Made by a program: the position numbers and the translations under genes. A stretch of 37,298 bases of DNA from Nocardia xishanensis NBRC 101358 (GTDB lineage Bacteria; Actinomycetota; Actinomycetes; Mycobacteriales; Mycobacteriaceae): the NCBI RefSeq assembly GCF_001613365.1, contig NZ_BDCF01000067.1, positions 1 through 37,298 on the forward strand. The letters run 5' to 3'. Shown piece by piece: positions 23,485 to 32,421 of this stretch. The notes below the pieces were generated by a model that saw only the letters and a program-made list of their open reading frames with translations, was not told the origin of the DNA and searched no databases. Positions within the stretch are counted from its first letter, which is position 1. Every line of letters begins with the position of its first letter.

Positions 23485-24355
23485 CGCAGTGCAGGTCTTG
23501 GAGAAGGTCGCCGACCGGACCGAACCGAAGGCGGCCACGCCGGCGCGACCGGCGCGGGTGCGCACGGAGCAGGCTTCCCGTCTGCTCGCCGCCACGCTGC
23601 GGCTCGGCTGGCGGGTGCTGAAGCCGACGGTCGTCATCGCGCTGTTCCTCGCGCTGTGGGAGAGCGCGCCGCGGCTCGGGCTCGTCGACGAGGTGTTCCT
23701 GCCGCCCTTCTCGGTCGTGGTGCAGGCGTTCGCCGACCTGCTGGCCAGCGGCGAAATGTGGGAGCACGTCTCCACCAGCCTGACCCGCTCGCTCAGCGGT
23801 TTCACGCTGGCGCTGCTGGTCGCCATCCCGGTCGGCATCGGCATCGCCTGGTACCGGCAGGTGGCCGAGTTCCTGAACCCGATCCTGGAGCTGTTCCGAA
23901 ATACCGCCGCGCTGGCGCTGCTTCCGGTCTTCGTCCTGATCCTCGGCATCGGCGAGACGTCGAAGGTCGCGCTGGTGCTCTACGCCAGCTTCTTCCCGAT
24001 CCTGCTGAACACCATCACCGGTGTGCGCACGGTCGACCCGCTGCTGATCAAGTCGGCGGTCTCGCTGGGCTTCGGCCCGCTGCGACTGTTCCAGAAGGTG
24101 GTGCTGCCCGCCGCGGTGCCGTCCATCTTCACCGGTGTACGGATGGCGGCGGCGTCCTCGATCCTGGTGCTCATCGCCGCCGAAATGGTCGGCGCGCGCG
24201 CCGGACTCGGCTATCTCATCACCGCGGCGCAGCAGAACTTCCAGATCCCGAACATGTACGCGGGCATCCTCGCCATCTCGCTGCTCGGCCTGGCCTTCAA
24301 CGGGATCCTCGTCGCACTCGAGCGCCGGTTCTCTCGCTGGCGCAACCACTCCTGA
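23477..24355 (+). CDS. ABC transporter permease (SsuC/TauC type)
   Basis: A 292-aa integral membrane protein with about six membrane segments after a charged 45-residue N-terminal tail. The EAA-like cytoplasmic loop lies near KSAVSLGFGPLRLFQKVVLP, where it contacts the ATPase. The arrangement of segments, LWESAPRLGL followed by FLPPFSVVVQAF, is typical of sulfonate/taurine permeases. The start overlaps the ATPase gene end, and the monooxygenase gene follows after 33 bases. Confidence 0.92.
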   Translation: MSSAVQVLEKVADRTEPKAATPARPARVRTEQASRLLAATLRLGWRVLKPTVVIALFLALWESAPRLGLVDEVFLPPFSVVVQAFADLLASGEMWEHVSTSLTRSLSGFTLALLVAIPVGIGIAWYRQVAEFLNPILELFRNTAALALLPVFVLILGIGETSKVALVLYASFFPILLNTITGVRTVDPLLIKSAVSLGFGPLRLFQKVVLPAAVPSIFTGVRMAAASSILVLIAAEMVGARAGLGYLITAAQQNFQIPNMYAGILAISLLGLAFNGILVALERRFSRWRNHS

Positions 24356-24388
24356 TCGTGCTCTACCGAAAGAACGCAGAACCACACC

Positions 24389-25735
24389 ATGTCCGAACCT
24401 CGTAAGACCTTCCACCTCAACGCCTTCCTGATGGGCGTCGGCCATCACGAGGCCGCGTGGCGGCACCCGCGCACCGAAGCGCGCCGGGTGCTCGACGTCG
24501 CGCACTTCCAGGAGCTCGGGCGCATCGCCGAGCGCGGGAAGCTCGACTCCGTCTTCTTCGCCGACGGACTCGCGGTCGGCCCGCAGATCAAGCGCAACAC
24601 GCTGGCCGTCTTCGAGCCGGTGACCCTGCTTTCGGCGATCGCCACGGCGACCGAACGGATCGGGCTCATCGCGACCGCGTCGACGACCTACAACGAGCCG
24701 TTCAACCTGGCCCGCGTCTTCGCCTCGCTGGATCACCTCAGCGGCGGCCGCGCGGGCTGGAACATCGTCACCTCCGGCAACGAGCAGGAGGCGTTCAACT
24801 TCGGGTACGACGCCATCCCCGAGCACGCGCGCCGCTACGAACGTGCCCAGGAGTTCGTCGACGTCGCCGTTCAGCTGTGGGACAGCTGGGAATCGGGGGC
24901 GATCGTGCTCGACGAGGAGACCGGTGTGTTCGCCGACCCCGACCGCGTGCACACCATCGATTACGCGGGCGAGCGGTTCCGTGTCCGCGGCCCGCTCAAC
25001 TCGCCGCGCAGCCCGCAGGGACGTCCGCTGCTGGTGCAGGCCGGTTCGTCGGAGAGCGGCAAGGAATTCGCCGCCCGGTACGCCGAGGCGGTGTTCACCG
25101 CGCAGCGCACGCTCGAGGAGGGACAGCGGTTCTATCGTGACCTGAAGTCCCGGCTGCCCAAGTACGGGCGCTCCGCCGACGAGCTGAAGGTGCTGCCAGG
25201 TCTGGTGCCGTTCATCGGCGACACCCCCGAGCAGGCGCGCGCACTCGAGCAGGAGTTCACCGATCTCATCTCCCCCGACTACGCGTTGCGCCAGCTGTCC
25301 AGCCTGCTCGGCGTCGACCTGACCGCGCACGCGCTGGACGCGCCGCTGCCTCCGCTGCCGGAGGAGAACGAGATCGAAGGCGGCAAGAGCCGATTCACGC
25401 TCGTCAAGGAACTCGCCGAACACGAGCGGCTGACGGTGCGACAGCTCATCGGAAAACTCGGCGGCGGGCGCGGGCACCGCACGTTCGCCGGTACACCGGA
25501 GCAGATCGCCGACGAGCTACAAACCTGGTTCGAGAACGGCGCCGCCGACGGGTTCAACATCATGCCCCCGTACCTGCCCGGCGGACTCACCGACTTCGTC
25601 GACCGGGTGGTGCCGATCCTGCGGGAGCGCGGGCTGTTCCGCACCGAATACACGGCCACCACGCTGCGCGGGCACTACGGACTGGAGCCCGTGGAAAGCC
25701 AATTCGCACAGGCCGACGCGCGCGCGACCGCCTGA
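24389..25735 (+). CDS. FMN-dependent monooxygenase of the NtaA/SnaA/DszA family
   Basis: A 448-aa bacterial-luciferase-fold (LLM class) enzyme. Family marks are FHLNAFLMGVGHHEAAWRHP at the N-terminus, LDSVFFADGLAV, the LIATASTTYNEPFNLARVFA strand-helix, LDHLSGGRAGWNIVTSGN, and LLVQAGSSESGKEFAARYAE. Relatives use reduced FMN and oxygen to cleave C-S or C-N bonds in sulfones, sulfonates or nitrilotriacetate. The importer and TauD neighbours favour an organosulfur substrate. No flavin reductase gene is in the cluster, so FMNH2 must come from elsewhere. The upstream CCGAAAGAAC resembles the sequence before the binding-protein start. Confidence 0.9.
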   Translation: MSEPRKTFHLNAFLMGVGHHEAAWRHPRTEARRVLDVAHFQELGRIAERGKLDSVFFADGLAVGPQIKRNTLAVFEPVTLLSAIATATERIGLIATASTTYNEPFNLARVFASLDHLSGGRAGWNIVTSGNEQEAFNFGYDAIPEHARRYERAQEFVDVAVQLWDSWESGAIVLDEETGVFADPDRVHTIDYAGERFRVRGPLNSPRSPQGRPLLVQAGSSESGKEFAARYAEAVFTAQRTLEEGQRFYRDLKSRLPKYGRSADELKVLPGLVPFIGDTPEQARALEQEFTDLISPDYALRQLSSLLGVDLTAHALDAPLPPLPEENEIEGGKSRFTLVKELAEHERLTVRQLIGKLGGGRGHRTFAGTPEQIADELQTWFENGAADGFNIMPPYLPGGLTDFVDRVVPILRERGLFRTEYTATTLRGHYGLEPVESQFAQADARATA

Positions 25736-25861
25736 GATCGCATCGGATCCCAATGCCATGCCGCTGATCCGACGACTCGAGGTCGACTACATGCGGATGG
25801 GCAGCAGCAATTGTCGCCGCGACCGCCGCCCACCGCCGATCACCTCCCGAAAGACACGATC

Positions 25862-26791
25862 ATGACCACCGTCAGCGAAGCCCCGACCACCATCCACATC
25901 GCCCCCGTCGCCGGGCACATCGGCGCCGAGGTCACCGGCGTCGACCTGCGCGCCGATCTCACCGACCAGCAGGTCGCCGACCTCACCGCCGCGCTGCACA
26001 CGCACAAGGTGCTGTTCTTCCGCGACCAGCACATCGGTCACGCCGAACACATCGCGTTCTCCCGGCGCTTCGGCGCCGTCACGCCCTCGCACCCGTACGA
26101 CGACGACGCGCCCACCGAGTTCCCCGAGATCCTCGCCGTGGACAGCCGCCTGTACGAAAAGCGTTTCGGCGTACGCAAGTTCAGCTACACCAACCACTGG
26201 CACACCGATGTCTCGCCGCTGATCAACCCGCCCGCCGCCTCGCTGCTACGCGCGGAGATCGCGCCGGAACGCGGCGGCGACACCAGCTGGACCAATCTGG
26301 CCGCCGCCTACGCGGGCCTACCCGAGTCGCTGCGTACCTTCGTGGACGGCCTGCGCGCCGAGCACCGGTTCGGCGGCAAGCAGCCCGCCTGGCAGGAGGA
26401 CAGCGACTACGCGAAGAAGGTGGCCAAGGCGCCGCTGGTGACCGAACACCCGGTGGTGCGGGTGCATCCGGTCACCGGCGAACGGATCCTGTTCGTCAAT
26501 CCCGGCTTCACCACCCAGATCGTCGGACTCAGCCCGCGCCAGAGCGACGCGGTGCTGAAGGTGCTGTTCGACGAGCTGTCCGACCCCGCCTACACCGTCC
26601 GATTCCGTTGGGAGAAGGGCAGCCTCGCGTTCTGGGACAACCGCGCCACCGCCCACCTCGCCCCGAGCGACCTCGCGCACCTCGACGTGACGCGGGTGCT
26701 CTACCGCACCACGCTCGAAGGGGACATCCCGGTCGGCGTCGACGGCGCGCCGTCGACGCCGATCGCGGGCGACAAGTTCGTGGGAGCCTGA
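25862..26791 (+). CDS. TauD/TfdA-type Fe(II)/2-oxoglutarate dioxygenase
   Basis: A 309-aa enzyme with all expected residues. The iron ligands are His114-x-Asp116 (HWHTD) and distal His265 (RATAHLAPSD); the 2-oxoglutarate-binding Arg is in the segment RVLYRTTLEGD (Arg282). The N-terminal GHIGAEVTGVDLRADLTDQQ is typical of alkylsulfatase/taurine dioxygenase branches. It would hydroxylate the carbon next to sulfur, releasing sulfite or sulfate. ATG 25862 is used; 126 bases separate it from the monooxygenase, with CCGAAAGACAC upstream. Substrate could be a taurine-like sulfonate or an alkyl sulfate ester. Confidence 0.9.
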   Translation: MTTVSEAPTTIHIAPVAGHIGAEVTGVDLRADLTDQQVADLTAALHTHKVLFFRDQHIGHAEHIAFSRRFGAVTPSHPYDDDAPTEFPEILAVDSRLYEKRFGVRKFSYTNHWHTDVSPLINPPAASLLRAEIAPERGGDTSWTNLAAAYAGLPESLRTFVDGLRAEHRFGGKQPAWQEDSDYAKKVAKAPLVTEHPVVRVHPVTGERILFVNPGFTTQIVGLSPRQSDAVLKVLFDELSDPAYTVRFRWEKGSLAFWDNRATAHLAPSDLAHLDVTRVLYRTTLEGDIPVGVDGAPSTPIAGDKFVGA

Positions 26792-26801
26792 TCCCGAGCC
26801 G

Positions 26802-26849
26802 CGAGGCCCCGCGCACCGGATTCTCGGTGCGCGGGACCTCGGGCTTTTC
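26802..26849 (+). terminator. Intrinsic terminator of the sulfur operon
   Basis: Arms 26802-26818 and 26825-26841 form a 17-base stem with a single internal mismatch and the loop GATTCT, followed by GGGCTTTTC. It lies just after the dioxygenase stop and before the convergent carboxylic acid reductase stop. Confidence 0.75.
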
Positions 26850-26855
26850 GCGCGG

Positions 26856-29800
26856 TCAGAGCAGCCGGCGCAGCCGCAGATCGCGGACGTACTTCTCGAT
26901 CAGTTGCGGCGACAGGTGCGGGATGTCCGCGGCGCCGGGGAGTTCCAGGGATCGGACCGCTGCGCGGAAATTCCCCGCGGGCAGGGCCGCGCCGTGTAGG
27001 GGCGGCGCGGGCCGCCGGTACGCGTGCAGCAGAGGCAGCAGGGTGTTGGCGCGCTGATGCTCGGGAAGGGCGCGCAGGGCGGATTCGAAACGGGTGAGCC
27101 AGTCGTCGTAGTCGGCGATGCGGTGGATCGGGTGCCCCGCCTCGATCAGCCAGTCGACGAAGGTATCCAGGGAGATTCCGTCGTGGTGCGGGTTGAGCAC
27201 GTCGTAGCTGTGGAAGCCGTCGGTGGCTGCGGCGCCGAGCGCGGCGATGGCGGCGGCGGTGAAATCCGCAGGCAGGCCGTCGTAATGGGCGCGCGGCCGC
27301 TGCCCGTCGGTCTCGGTCCGGTAGAACGATCGGGGCGCGATGCCGGTGGCGAGCAGGCTGAGCAGCAGCCGGGTGAACATGTCGGGCACGTTGAGCTGAC
27401 CGGCGTACCGGCTGTGCGCCAGGATCATGTCGGAGCGGAAGACCACGACCGGCAGCCCGAAACGGGCATTGGCTTCGCGCAGTAGCACTTCGCCCGCCCA
27501 TTTGCTGGTGCCGTAGCCGTTGGCGTAGCTCTCGTCGACGATCCTGACCGGGCTCATCTCGCGAATGTCGCCGTCCTCGGCGAATTTCGACGGATCGATC
27601 TGCGCGGCGACCGCCACCGTGGAGAGGTAGTTGACCGGCTTGCGGCGCGTGGTCAGCGCCAGCCGGATCAGTTCGGCCGTGCCGACCACGTTGGGGCCGA
27701 ACAGCTGCCGATACGGCAGCACGTGATTGACCAGCGCGGCGGGATGCACCACGAGATCGACTTCCGCGGCGAGCCGCCGCCAAGTCGCCTCGTCCACGCC
27801 GAGATTCGGTTCGCCGATATCGCCCGCGAGCACCTCGAGGCCGCGCTCGGCCAGCTCGTGGAAGCGATCGAGCAGCTCGGCGTCGCCGGTGTCGAAGACC
27901 TCGTCGAGCCGTTTGCGGGCAGCGTACTCGTCGCCGCCGCGCACCAGGCAGATCAGTTTGCCGCCAACGGCATTCAGCCGCTCCAGCCATTGCAGGCAGA
28001 GGAAGCGGCCGAGGTAGCCGTTGGCTCCGGTGAGCAGCACCGTCCTGGCCGGACCTGCCGCGAGCGGCAGGTCGGCGGCGGCGGACAGCGTGGCCGGATC
28101 GAGGAACGCCTCCAGCGTGAGCTGCGCGGCGGTGACCCGGCCGGTGTCACCATGCACGGCGAGGAAGCTCGGCCGGTGCGCGCCGCCGGATCGGGCGGTG
28201 TCGATGTAGTCGGCGAGCCCGCGCAGATCGTTCGCCGGGCTGGTGACCACGCCGACCGGCACCTCGACGCCGAAGACCTCGCCGAGCAGGTTCGACAGCG
28301 ACAGGGCCGAGAGCGAATCGCCGCCGAGATCGGTGAAGTGCGCGTCCGGACGGATGTCCGCGCCCGCGCAGCCGAGCAGCGCGCGGGTCGCCCGGCCGAC
28401 GGTCTCCAGCACCGGTCGCGTCGCGGCCTCGTGGCGCAGCGTGAGCAGTTCCTCGTTCTGGGCGGCGGCGAGATCGGCGTACAGCTGCTCCAAGCGCTGG
28501 CCGTATCGCTGCCTCAGCTTGGGACGCAACAGCTTTCCGATACCGGAGAGCAGTCCGTTCGCCGTGCTGAACGGTTCGGTCTCGACCAGGAAGTCGCGCG
28601 GGATCTCGTAGGAGTTCAGCTCCGCGTCCTTGGCGACCTGCTGCAACGATTCGCTCAGTGCCGCAGCGAGTTCCGCGCCCTCCCAGCGGGCCAGCGCGTC
28701 GTCGGTGGGCACGATCACCGCGAGCAGATAGGCGCGTTCGCTGCTGCCGTGCACGAAGATCTGCCGCACCAGCGGGCTGCCCGCGAACACCGCCTCCAGC
28801 TTGGCGACCGTCACGAATTCGCCCTGCGACAGTTTCAGCACGTTGTTGCGGCGATCTACGTAGACGAGGCGATCCGGGCCGACCTCGGCGACGATGTCAC
28901 CGGTGCGGTAGAAGCCCTCGTCGTCGAAGATCTCGGCATCGAGCTCGGGGCGCCGGTAGTATCCGGCGATCATCGCGGTCGTCTTCAGCAGCAGCTCGCC
29001 GCGCGGATGCGGCGAATCGGTATGGAAATAGCCGAGTTCCGGCACGTCGACGAGCTTGTAGTCGAGCACGGGGGGTCTGCGCACCAACGTGTCGATCACC
29101 AGGCCGCCGCCCGCCTCGGTGGAGCCGTAGCCGTCGTGCAGTTCCAGATCGAGAACGGACTCCACGAATGTCTTCATCTCGGCGGCCAGCGGGGCGCTGC
29201 CGCACATCGCGGTCATATAGCGACCGCCGAAGAAGTCTTCCCGCAGTTCGGTTTTCACCGCCTCCTCGAGGTCGGCGGATGCGCCGTCCGATCCCGACCT
29301 GCGATCCAACTCGCTCTGGTACCGCTGAAAGACCATGTCGCACACGCGCGGAACGAAGAACAGCTCGGTGGGCCGCACCAGGGCGATGTCCTCGAACAAC
29401 GTCGACATATCGCTCGCCGCGGCGAAATAGGCCGTGCCGCCGCGAGAGAGTACCCCGTACAGGCTCATCCGGCCCGCCACGTGACTCATCGGCATGTAGT
29501 TGAGGTTGATCGACGCGACCAACGGCTGGGCCAGCCACATCGCGGTCACCAAGCCGCCGGTGTACATCGCGCCCTTCGGCGTTCCTGTGCTGCCCGAGGT
29601 GTAGATGAGCAGCGCCAGCGCGTCGTCGTCGGGTTCGTGCGGCGGCACGGGCGGGAGTCCGCGGCCGCGGCCGACGACGTCGTCGAGAGTTTCGATCACG
29701 ATCGAAGCGCCCGCCAGGCGGCGGCGGGCCGATTCCAGCGCCTCCCGGTGATCGTCGTCGCCGGAGTGGTAGTCGAACACGATCAGACGATCCGGCGCAT

Positions 29801-30344
29801 GACCGTCGACCACCGCGTCCACGGCATGGTCGAGCAGGTCGAGGCCGGTGGCGACGACTCGCGGAGCGGTCTCGGCGAGGATGGGGCGCAGCTGCGCGAC
29901 GGTCGCACCGGATTGCAGCGGAACCGCGACGGCGCCGAGGTGAACGCACGCCAGATCCAGGACGGTGTACTCGGTGCTGGTGAAGCCGAGGATGGCGACG
30001 AAATCGCCTGCGCGCACAGGTATTTCGTGGTACCAGTGGGCAGCGACCGCGCCGACGCGCGCCCATACCTCGCCGTAGGTCAGCGTGTCGAAGTCCGGCA
30101 GCAGCCGCGTCCTCCGTCGGCCGGTCCGCGGATCGGTGCTCAGCTCCACCGATCGCTGCCCGAGCGCGGGGCGCTCGGCGTAGCCCGTCATCACGGTCTG
30201 CACGATCCGCGGCAGCGGTATTCCCGGCAGCCGGATCTCCGCGCTGATCTCGCGGCTCGGCGCCGCGTCCCTGATCTGCCGATGTTCGGCGTACAACCGC
30301 GCGATCCGCTCGGTCTGTCGCGCGGTCCGTGCTTGGTCCACCAT
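26856..30344 (-). CDS. car: Carboxylic acid reductase (ATP- and NADPH-dependent)
   Basis: A 1162-aa three-domain enzyme closely resembling Nocardia Car proteins. The adenylation domain (about 1-630) has LLIYTSGSTGTPKGAMYTGG and YGSTEAGGGLVIDTLV, with D-x-K motif region RRNNVLKLSQGEFV. The carrier domain has the phosphopantetheine Ser in DLGGDSLSALSLSN near residue 675. The reductase domain begins TVLLTGANGYLGRFLCLQWL near 770 and has the Y-x3-K catalytic pair in YGTSKWAGEVL. It activates a carboxylate, loads it on the arm and reduces it to the aldehyde. ATG 30344 has GGAGG 9-13 bases upstream, so it is chosen over 30386. A phosphopantetheinyl transferase is needed but is not in the window. 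It follows a thioesterase gene. Confidence 0.95.
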   Translation of the reverse strand: MVDQARTARQTERIARLYAEHRQIRDAAPSREISAEIRLPGIPLPRIVQTVMTGYAERPALGQRSVELSTDPRTGRRRTRLLPDFDTLTYGEVWARVGAVAAHWYHEIPVRAGDFVAILGFTSTEYTVLDLACVHLGAVAVPLQSGATVAQLRPILAETAPRVVATGLDLLDHAVDAVVDGHAPDRLIVFDYHSGDDDHREALESARRRLAGASIVIETLDDVVGRGRGLPPVPPHEPDDDALALLIYTSGSTGTPKGAMYTGGLVTAMWLAQPLVASINLNYMPMSHVAGRMSLYGVLSRGGTAYFAAASDMSTLFEDIALVRPTELFFVPRVCDMVFQRYQSELDRRSGSDGASADLEEAVKTELREDFFGGRYMTAMCGSAPLAAEMKTFVESVLDLELHDGYGSTEAGGGLVIDTLVRRPPVLDYKLVDVPELGYFHTDSPHPRGELLLKTTAMIAGYYRRPELDAEIFDDEGFYRTGDIVAEVGPDRLVYVDRRNNVLKLSQGEFVTVAKLEAVFAGSPLVRQIFVHGSSERAYLLAVIVPTDDALARWEGAELAAALSESLQQVAKDAELNSYEIPRDFLVETEPFSTANGLLSGIGKLLRPKLRQRYGQRLEQLYADLAAAQNEELLTLRHEAATRPVLETVGRATRALLGCAGADIRPDAHFTDLGGDSLSALSLSNLLGEVFGVEVPVGVVTSPANDLRGLADYIDTARSGGAHRPSFLAVHGDTGRVTAAQLTLEAFLDPATLSAAADLPLAAGPARTVLLTGANGYLGRFLCLQWLERLNAVGGKLICLVRGGDEYAARKRLDEVFDTGDAELLDRFHELAERGLEVLAGDIGEPNLGVDEATWRRLAAEVDLVVHPAALVNHVLPYRQLFGPNVVGTAELIRLALTTRRKPVNYLSTVAVAAQIDPSKFAEDGDIREMSPVRIVDESYANGYGTSKWAGEVLLREANARFGLPVVVFRSDMILAHSRYAGQLNVPDMFTRLLLSLLATGIAPRSFYRTETDGQRPRAHYDGLPADFTAAAIAALGAAATDGFHSYDVLNPHHDGISLDTFVDWLIEAGHPIHRIADYDDWLTRFESALRALPEHQRANTLLPLLHAYRRPAPPLHGAALPAGNFRAAVRSLELPGAADIPHLSPQLIEKYVRDLRLRRLL

Positions 30345-30388
30345 TGGTCCGCCTCCACGATGAGCCACCGGCCCCCTGACGAACACGT

Positions 30389-30407
30389 TAGATCAACTAA
30401 GGATCTA
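30389..30407. promoter_or_regulatory. Candidate operator upstream of the carboxylic acid reductase gene
   Basis: TAGATC-AACTAAG-GATCTA is a perfect inverted repeat with 6-base arms, 45 bases before the reductase start in a locally AT-rich 100-base gap. It could bind a regulator. No adjacent TetR or MarR gene exists; the AraC gene is 2 kb away. Confidence 0.35.
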
Positions 30408-30444
30408 GGTCACGGGTTTCGCGGAGCCCTGACCTCCCGCCCGG

Positions 30445-31203
30445 TCAGAGCGGGGTCACCTGGGCAACCGCGCGCGCTTCGCCGCCCGCGGCGAGCCACG
30501 CGTCCAGGGTGTCGCCCGCACGACGGCCGACCACCTGGACCTGGTCCCCGGATTCGAGCGGCTTGGAGTACTCGATGATCACCCGGTACGGGGCGGTGAG
30601 CAGATCGCTGTGCCTCGCCAGCAGTTCCTCGAGCGCAGCCAGGTAGACCGCGTTGTTGACGTGATCGAGCACGTCGATGTCGGCCACCCGCAGCGGAAAC
30701 GGCAGCACCTCGACCTCGGCCGCCGCCGTGTCGGGCATGGGCTCGGTGAGGGCGGATTGCCAGCGCAGGCGGTGCTCGGTGGTGCTGGCCAGCATCGGGG
30801 CCATGAAGCGGTCGCTCATCCGGGTCGGCACGCCGCTGTCGATGCCGAAGTGGATCAGGAATGCCTCGGTCTCGATGAGGCCGCCCCCGCTGCCGACGAT
30901 CTGCACGCGCATATTGCACCAGCGGTTGGACAGGGCCGAGCACCAGCGGTGCAGGGTGACCCGCTCGCCCCACGCGACCGGCTTCAGCACGTCGACCACG
31001 GTGCGGCGTACCACCCAGCCGCGGTGCGAGTCACCGTCCTCCACCGCGTCGAGATGTTCGAAGCCGATGTCCTGCAGATAGCGGGCCACCGCGTCGAGGC
31101 GGAGCCGGTGTTCGCGGTCGGTATCGGCGAGGCGGACCGGCCACCCGGTCCGAAAGGGGGTTCCAATGGACGGACGTTCCGGCAATACGCTGGGAATGAC
31201 CAT
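30445..31203 (-). CDS. Acyl-ACP thioesterase (FatA-like, double hotdog)
   Basis: A 252-aa protein with two hotdog repeats. The first has VRLADTDREHRLRLDAVARY. The second carries the D-x3-H-V-N-N motif in VADIDVLDHVNNAVYLAALE, the hallmark of acyl-ACP and related thioesterases. It releases free acids from acyl carriers; chain length is not predictable. Length is normal for actinobacterial members such as the M. tuberculosis FatA-like protein. It precedes the carboxylic acid reductase by 100 bases on the same strand, so its product could feed that enzyme. ATG 31203 has a weak ribosome site. Confidence 0.8.
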   Translation of the reverse strand: MVIPSVLPERPSIGTPFRTGWPVRLADTDREHRLRLDAVARYLQDIGFEHLDAVEDGDSHRGWVVRRTVVDVLKPVAWGERVTLHRWCSALSNRWCNMRVQIVGSGGGLIETEAFLIHFGIDSGVPTRMSDRFMAPMLASTTEHRLRWQSALTEPMPDTAAAEVEVLPFPLRVADIDVLDHVNNAVYLAALEELLARHSDLLTAPYRVIIEYSKPLESGDQVQVVGRRAGDTLDAWLAAGGEARAVAQVTPL

Positions 31204-31253
31204 GGTCGGATGATGCCAGGGGGAGGCCCCGCCATCCCATTAGGCACTCCGGG

Positions 31254-31799
31254 TCAGCCCGCTCGAGTCTCGGGAATCGCGCACGCCATGCCCTCGGCCA
31301 TGCCGGTGGGTCGCACGCCGAGCGCCTGATTGAGGCGGGCGCGCTGGTTCTCCCAGGAGATCGCGGCGGCCAGCTCGGTGAGTTCCGCCTTGCCGAGGTG
31401 GGTGAGCAGCTGGGCGCGCAGTTCATCGAGGCCGACGGCCGGTGTCGTCGTGACGGCCTCGGCGTAGGCGATCACGAGTTTCTCCAGCTCGGTGTAGGCG
31501 TCGCTGGTGCGATAGTGCGGCAACTCGGTGATCTGACGCTCGGTGATTCCGCTGTACTGCGCGATGGCCGAGCCGATGTCGAGACAGAACTCGCAGTTCA
31601 CCAGGCTCGCGGTCTTCAGCTCGGCCAGGTCTTTGAGGTGCGGGTCGAGACGGTTGGCGAAGATCGTCATCGTCTCGTAGACCGCCGTGCTCACCAGCAG
31701 CTGCGGCCTGCGCCCCAGCCACGCGACCAGATCGGTGCGATTCCGGCGGGCCCGCCGGAACGCCTGTATGTGGCTCCGAATACGCCGAACGGTTCGCAT
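31254..31799 (-). CDS. AhpD/carboxymuconolactone decarboxylase-like protein
   Basis: A 181-aa all-helical protein with the AhpD-like peroxidatic signature: ELKTASLVNCEFCLDIGSAI, with Cys69 and Cys72 as C-x2-C. AhpD relatives are disulfide-dependent peroxidase partners; this protein could be such a thiol reductant or peroxidase, but enzyme activity is not proven by sequence. A basic helix of 30 residues precedes the domain. ATG 31799 has GGGGAGG. It is followed 50 bases later by the thioesterase. Confidence 0.8.
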   Translation of the reverse strand: MRTVRRIRSHIQAFRRARRNRTDLVAWLGRRPQLLVSTAVYETMTIFANRLDPHLKDLAELKTASLVNCEFCLDIGSAIAQYSGITERQITELPHYRTSDAYTELEKLVIAYAEAVTTTPAVGLDELRAQLLTHLGKAELTELAAAISWENQRARLNQALGVRPTGMAEGMACAIPETRAG

Positions 31800-31885
31800 T
31801 GTCCGCCTCCCCTTCGCTCGTCGCGGATGTTTCCGGTCGCCGCCATCCTACGCTCGAAACGACAGGCTGTAGTAGAGATTCCGGG

Positions 31886-32251
31886 CTAGATGCGGGCGGC
31901 CTCGCCGCGCCCCGCTTCGAGAATGGCGGCCAGGTCGGCCGGGATCGGCATGGGCGTCATGATGCCGACCGCGGTGCGACCGGTGTTGCCGATCGGCACC
32001 CGGCCCAGCGACGAACCGAGCCCCGCGCCCGACAGCCGAACCACCTGACCCAACGCCTCCTTCCGATCGCGGCACCGCAACGCCAGCCGCAGCATGTGCC
32101 AGTGCGAGCGGGTATGCGGCCACGGCCACCGCTGCGACAGGATGTGCGCGCGCTCCAACGCACGCCACATATCGCCGAGATCGGTGGCGTCGGTCGCGGC
32201 ACGCAGTTCTTCTTCGAACGAGGTACGAACGGTGGGCGGCATAGGTGCCAT
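31886..32251 (-). CDS. DUF3703-like protein
   Basis: A 121-aa protein with RALERAHILSQRWPWPHTRS followed by HWHMLRLALRCRDRKEALGQ, the pattern of the DUF3703 family. His-rich helices suggest a metal-linked or ligand-binding role, but none is established. ATG 32251 is preceded by AGGAGGAACC. About 85 bases separate it from the AhpD-like start, so cotranscription is plausible. Confidence 0.6.
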   Translation of the reverse strand: MAPMPPTVRTSFEEELRAATDATDLGDMWRALERAHILSQRWPWPHTRSHWHMLRLALRCRDRKEALGQVVRLSGAGLGSSLGRVPIGNTGRTAVGIMTPMPIPADLAAILEAGRGEAARI

Positions 32252-32362
32252 GGTTCCTCCTGCACTCCTGCAACATCTCTACCCTCGAAGCATCGCCGCC
32301 CAACCACGCCGCCGCCTTGAACAAACCTGCTGCACCTCCATCCGACCTCGCACACCGTTTCA

Positions 32363-32396
32363 ACGCCTCGCAGACCTTACAAAGTCTGCGAGGCGT
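32363..32396 (-). terminator. Hairpin downstream of the AraC gene
   Basis: ACGCCTCGCAGAC (32363-32375) and GTCTGCGAGGCGT (32384-32396) make a perfect 13-base stem with an 8-base loop, 26 bases past the AraC stop. No strong T-tract follows, as is common in actinobacteria. It could alternatively be an operator for the DUF3703 gene. Confidence 0.6.
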
Positions 32397-32421
32397 GCTG
32401 ACGGTATGCGAAGACGGACCT

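Noticed and set aside
23300..25477. A 725-codon minus-strand open frame across the permease and monooxygenase genes
   Set aside because: Antisense shadow of two well-supported plus-strand genes.
27723..30578. A 951-codon plus-strand open frame opposite the carboxylic acid reductase gene
   Set aside because: It is the GC-driven antisense shadow of a clearly real gene; its translation is Arg/Gln/Val-rich without any domain.
32363..32396. The strong hairpin as an attachment site or CRISPR-like repeat
   Set aside because: It occurs once, has no direct copy nearby, and its position just after a stop codon fits a terminator.
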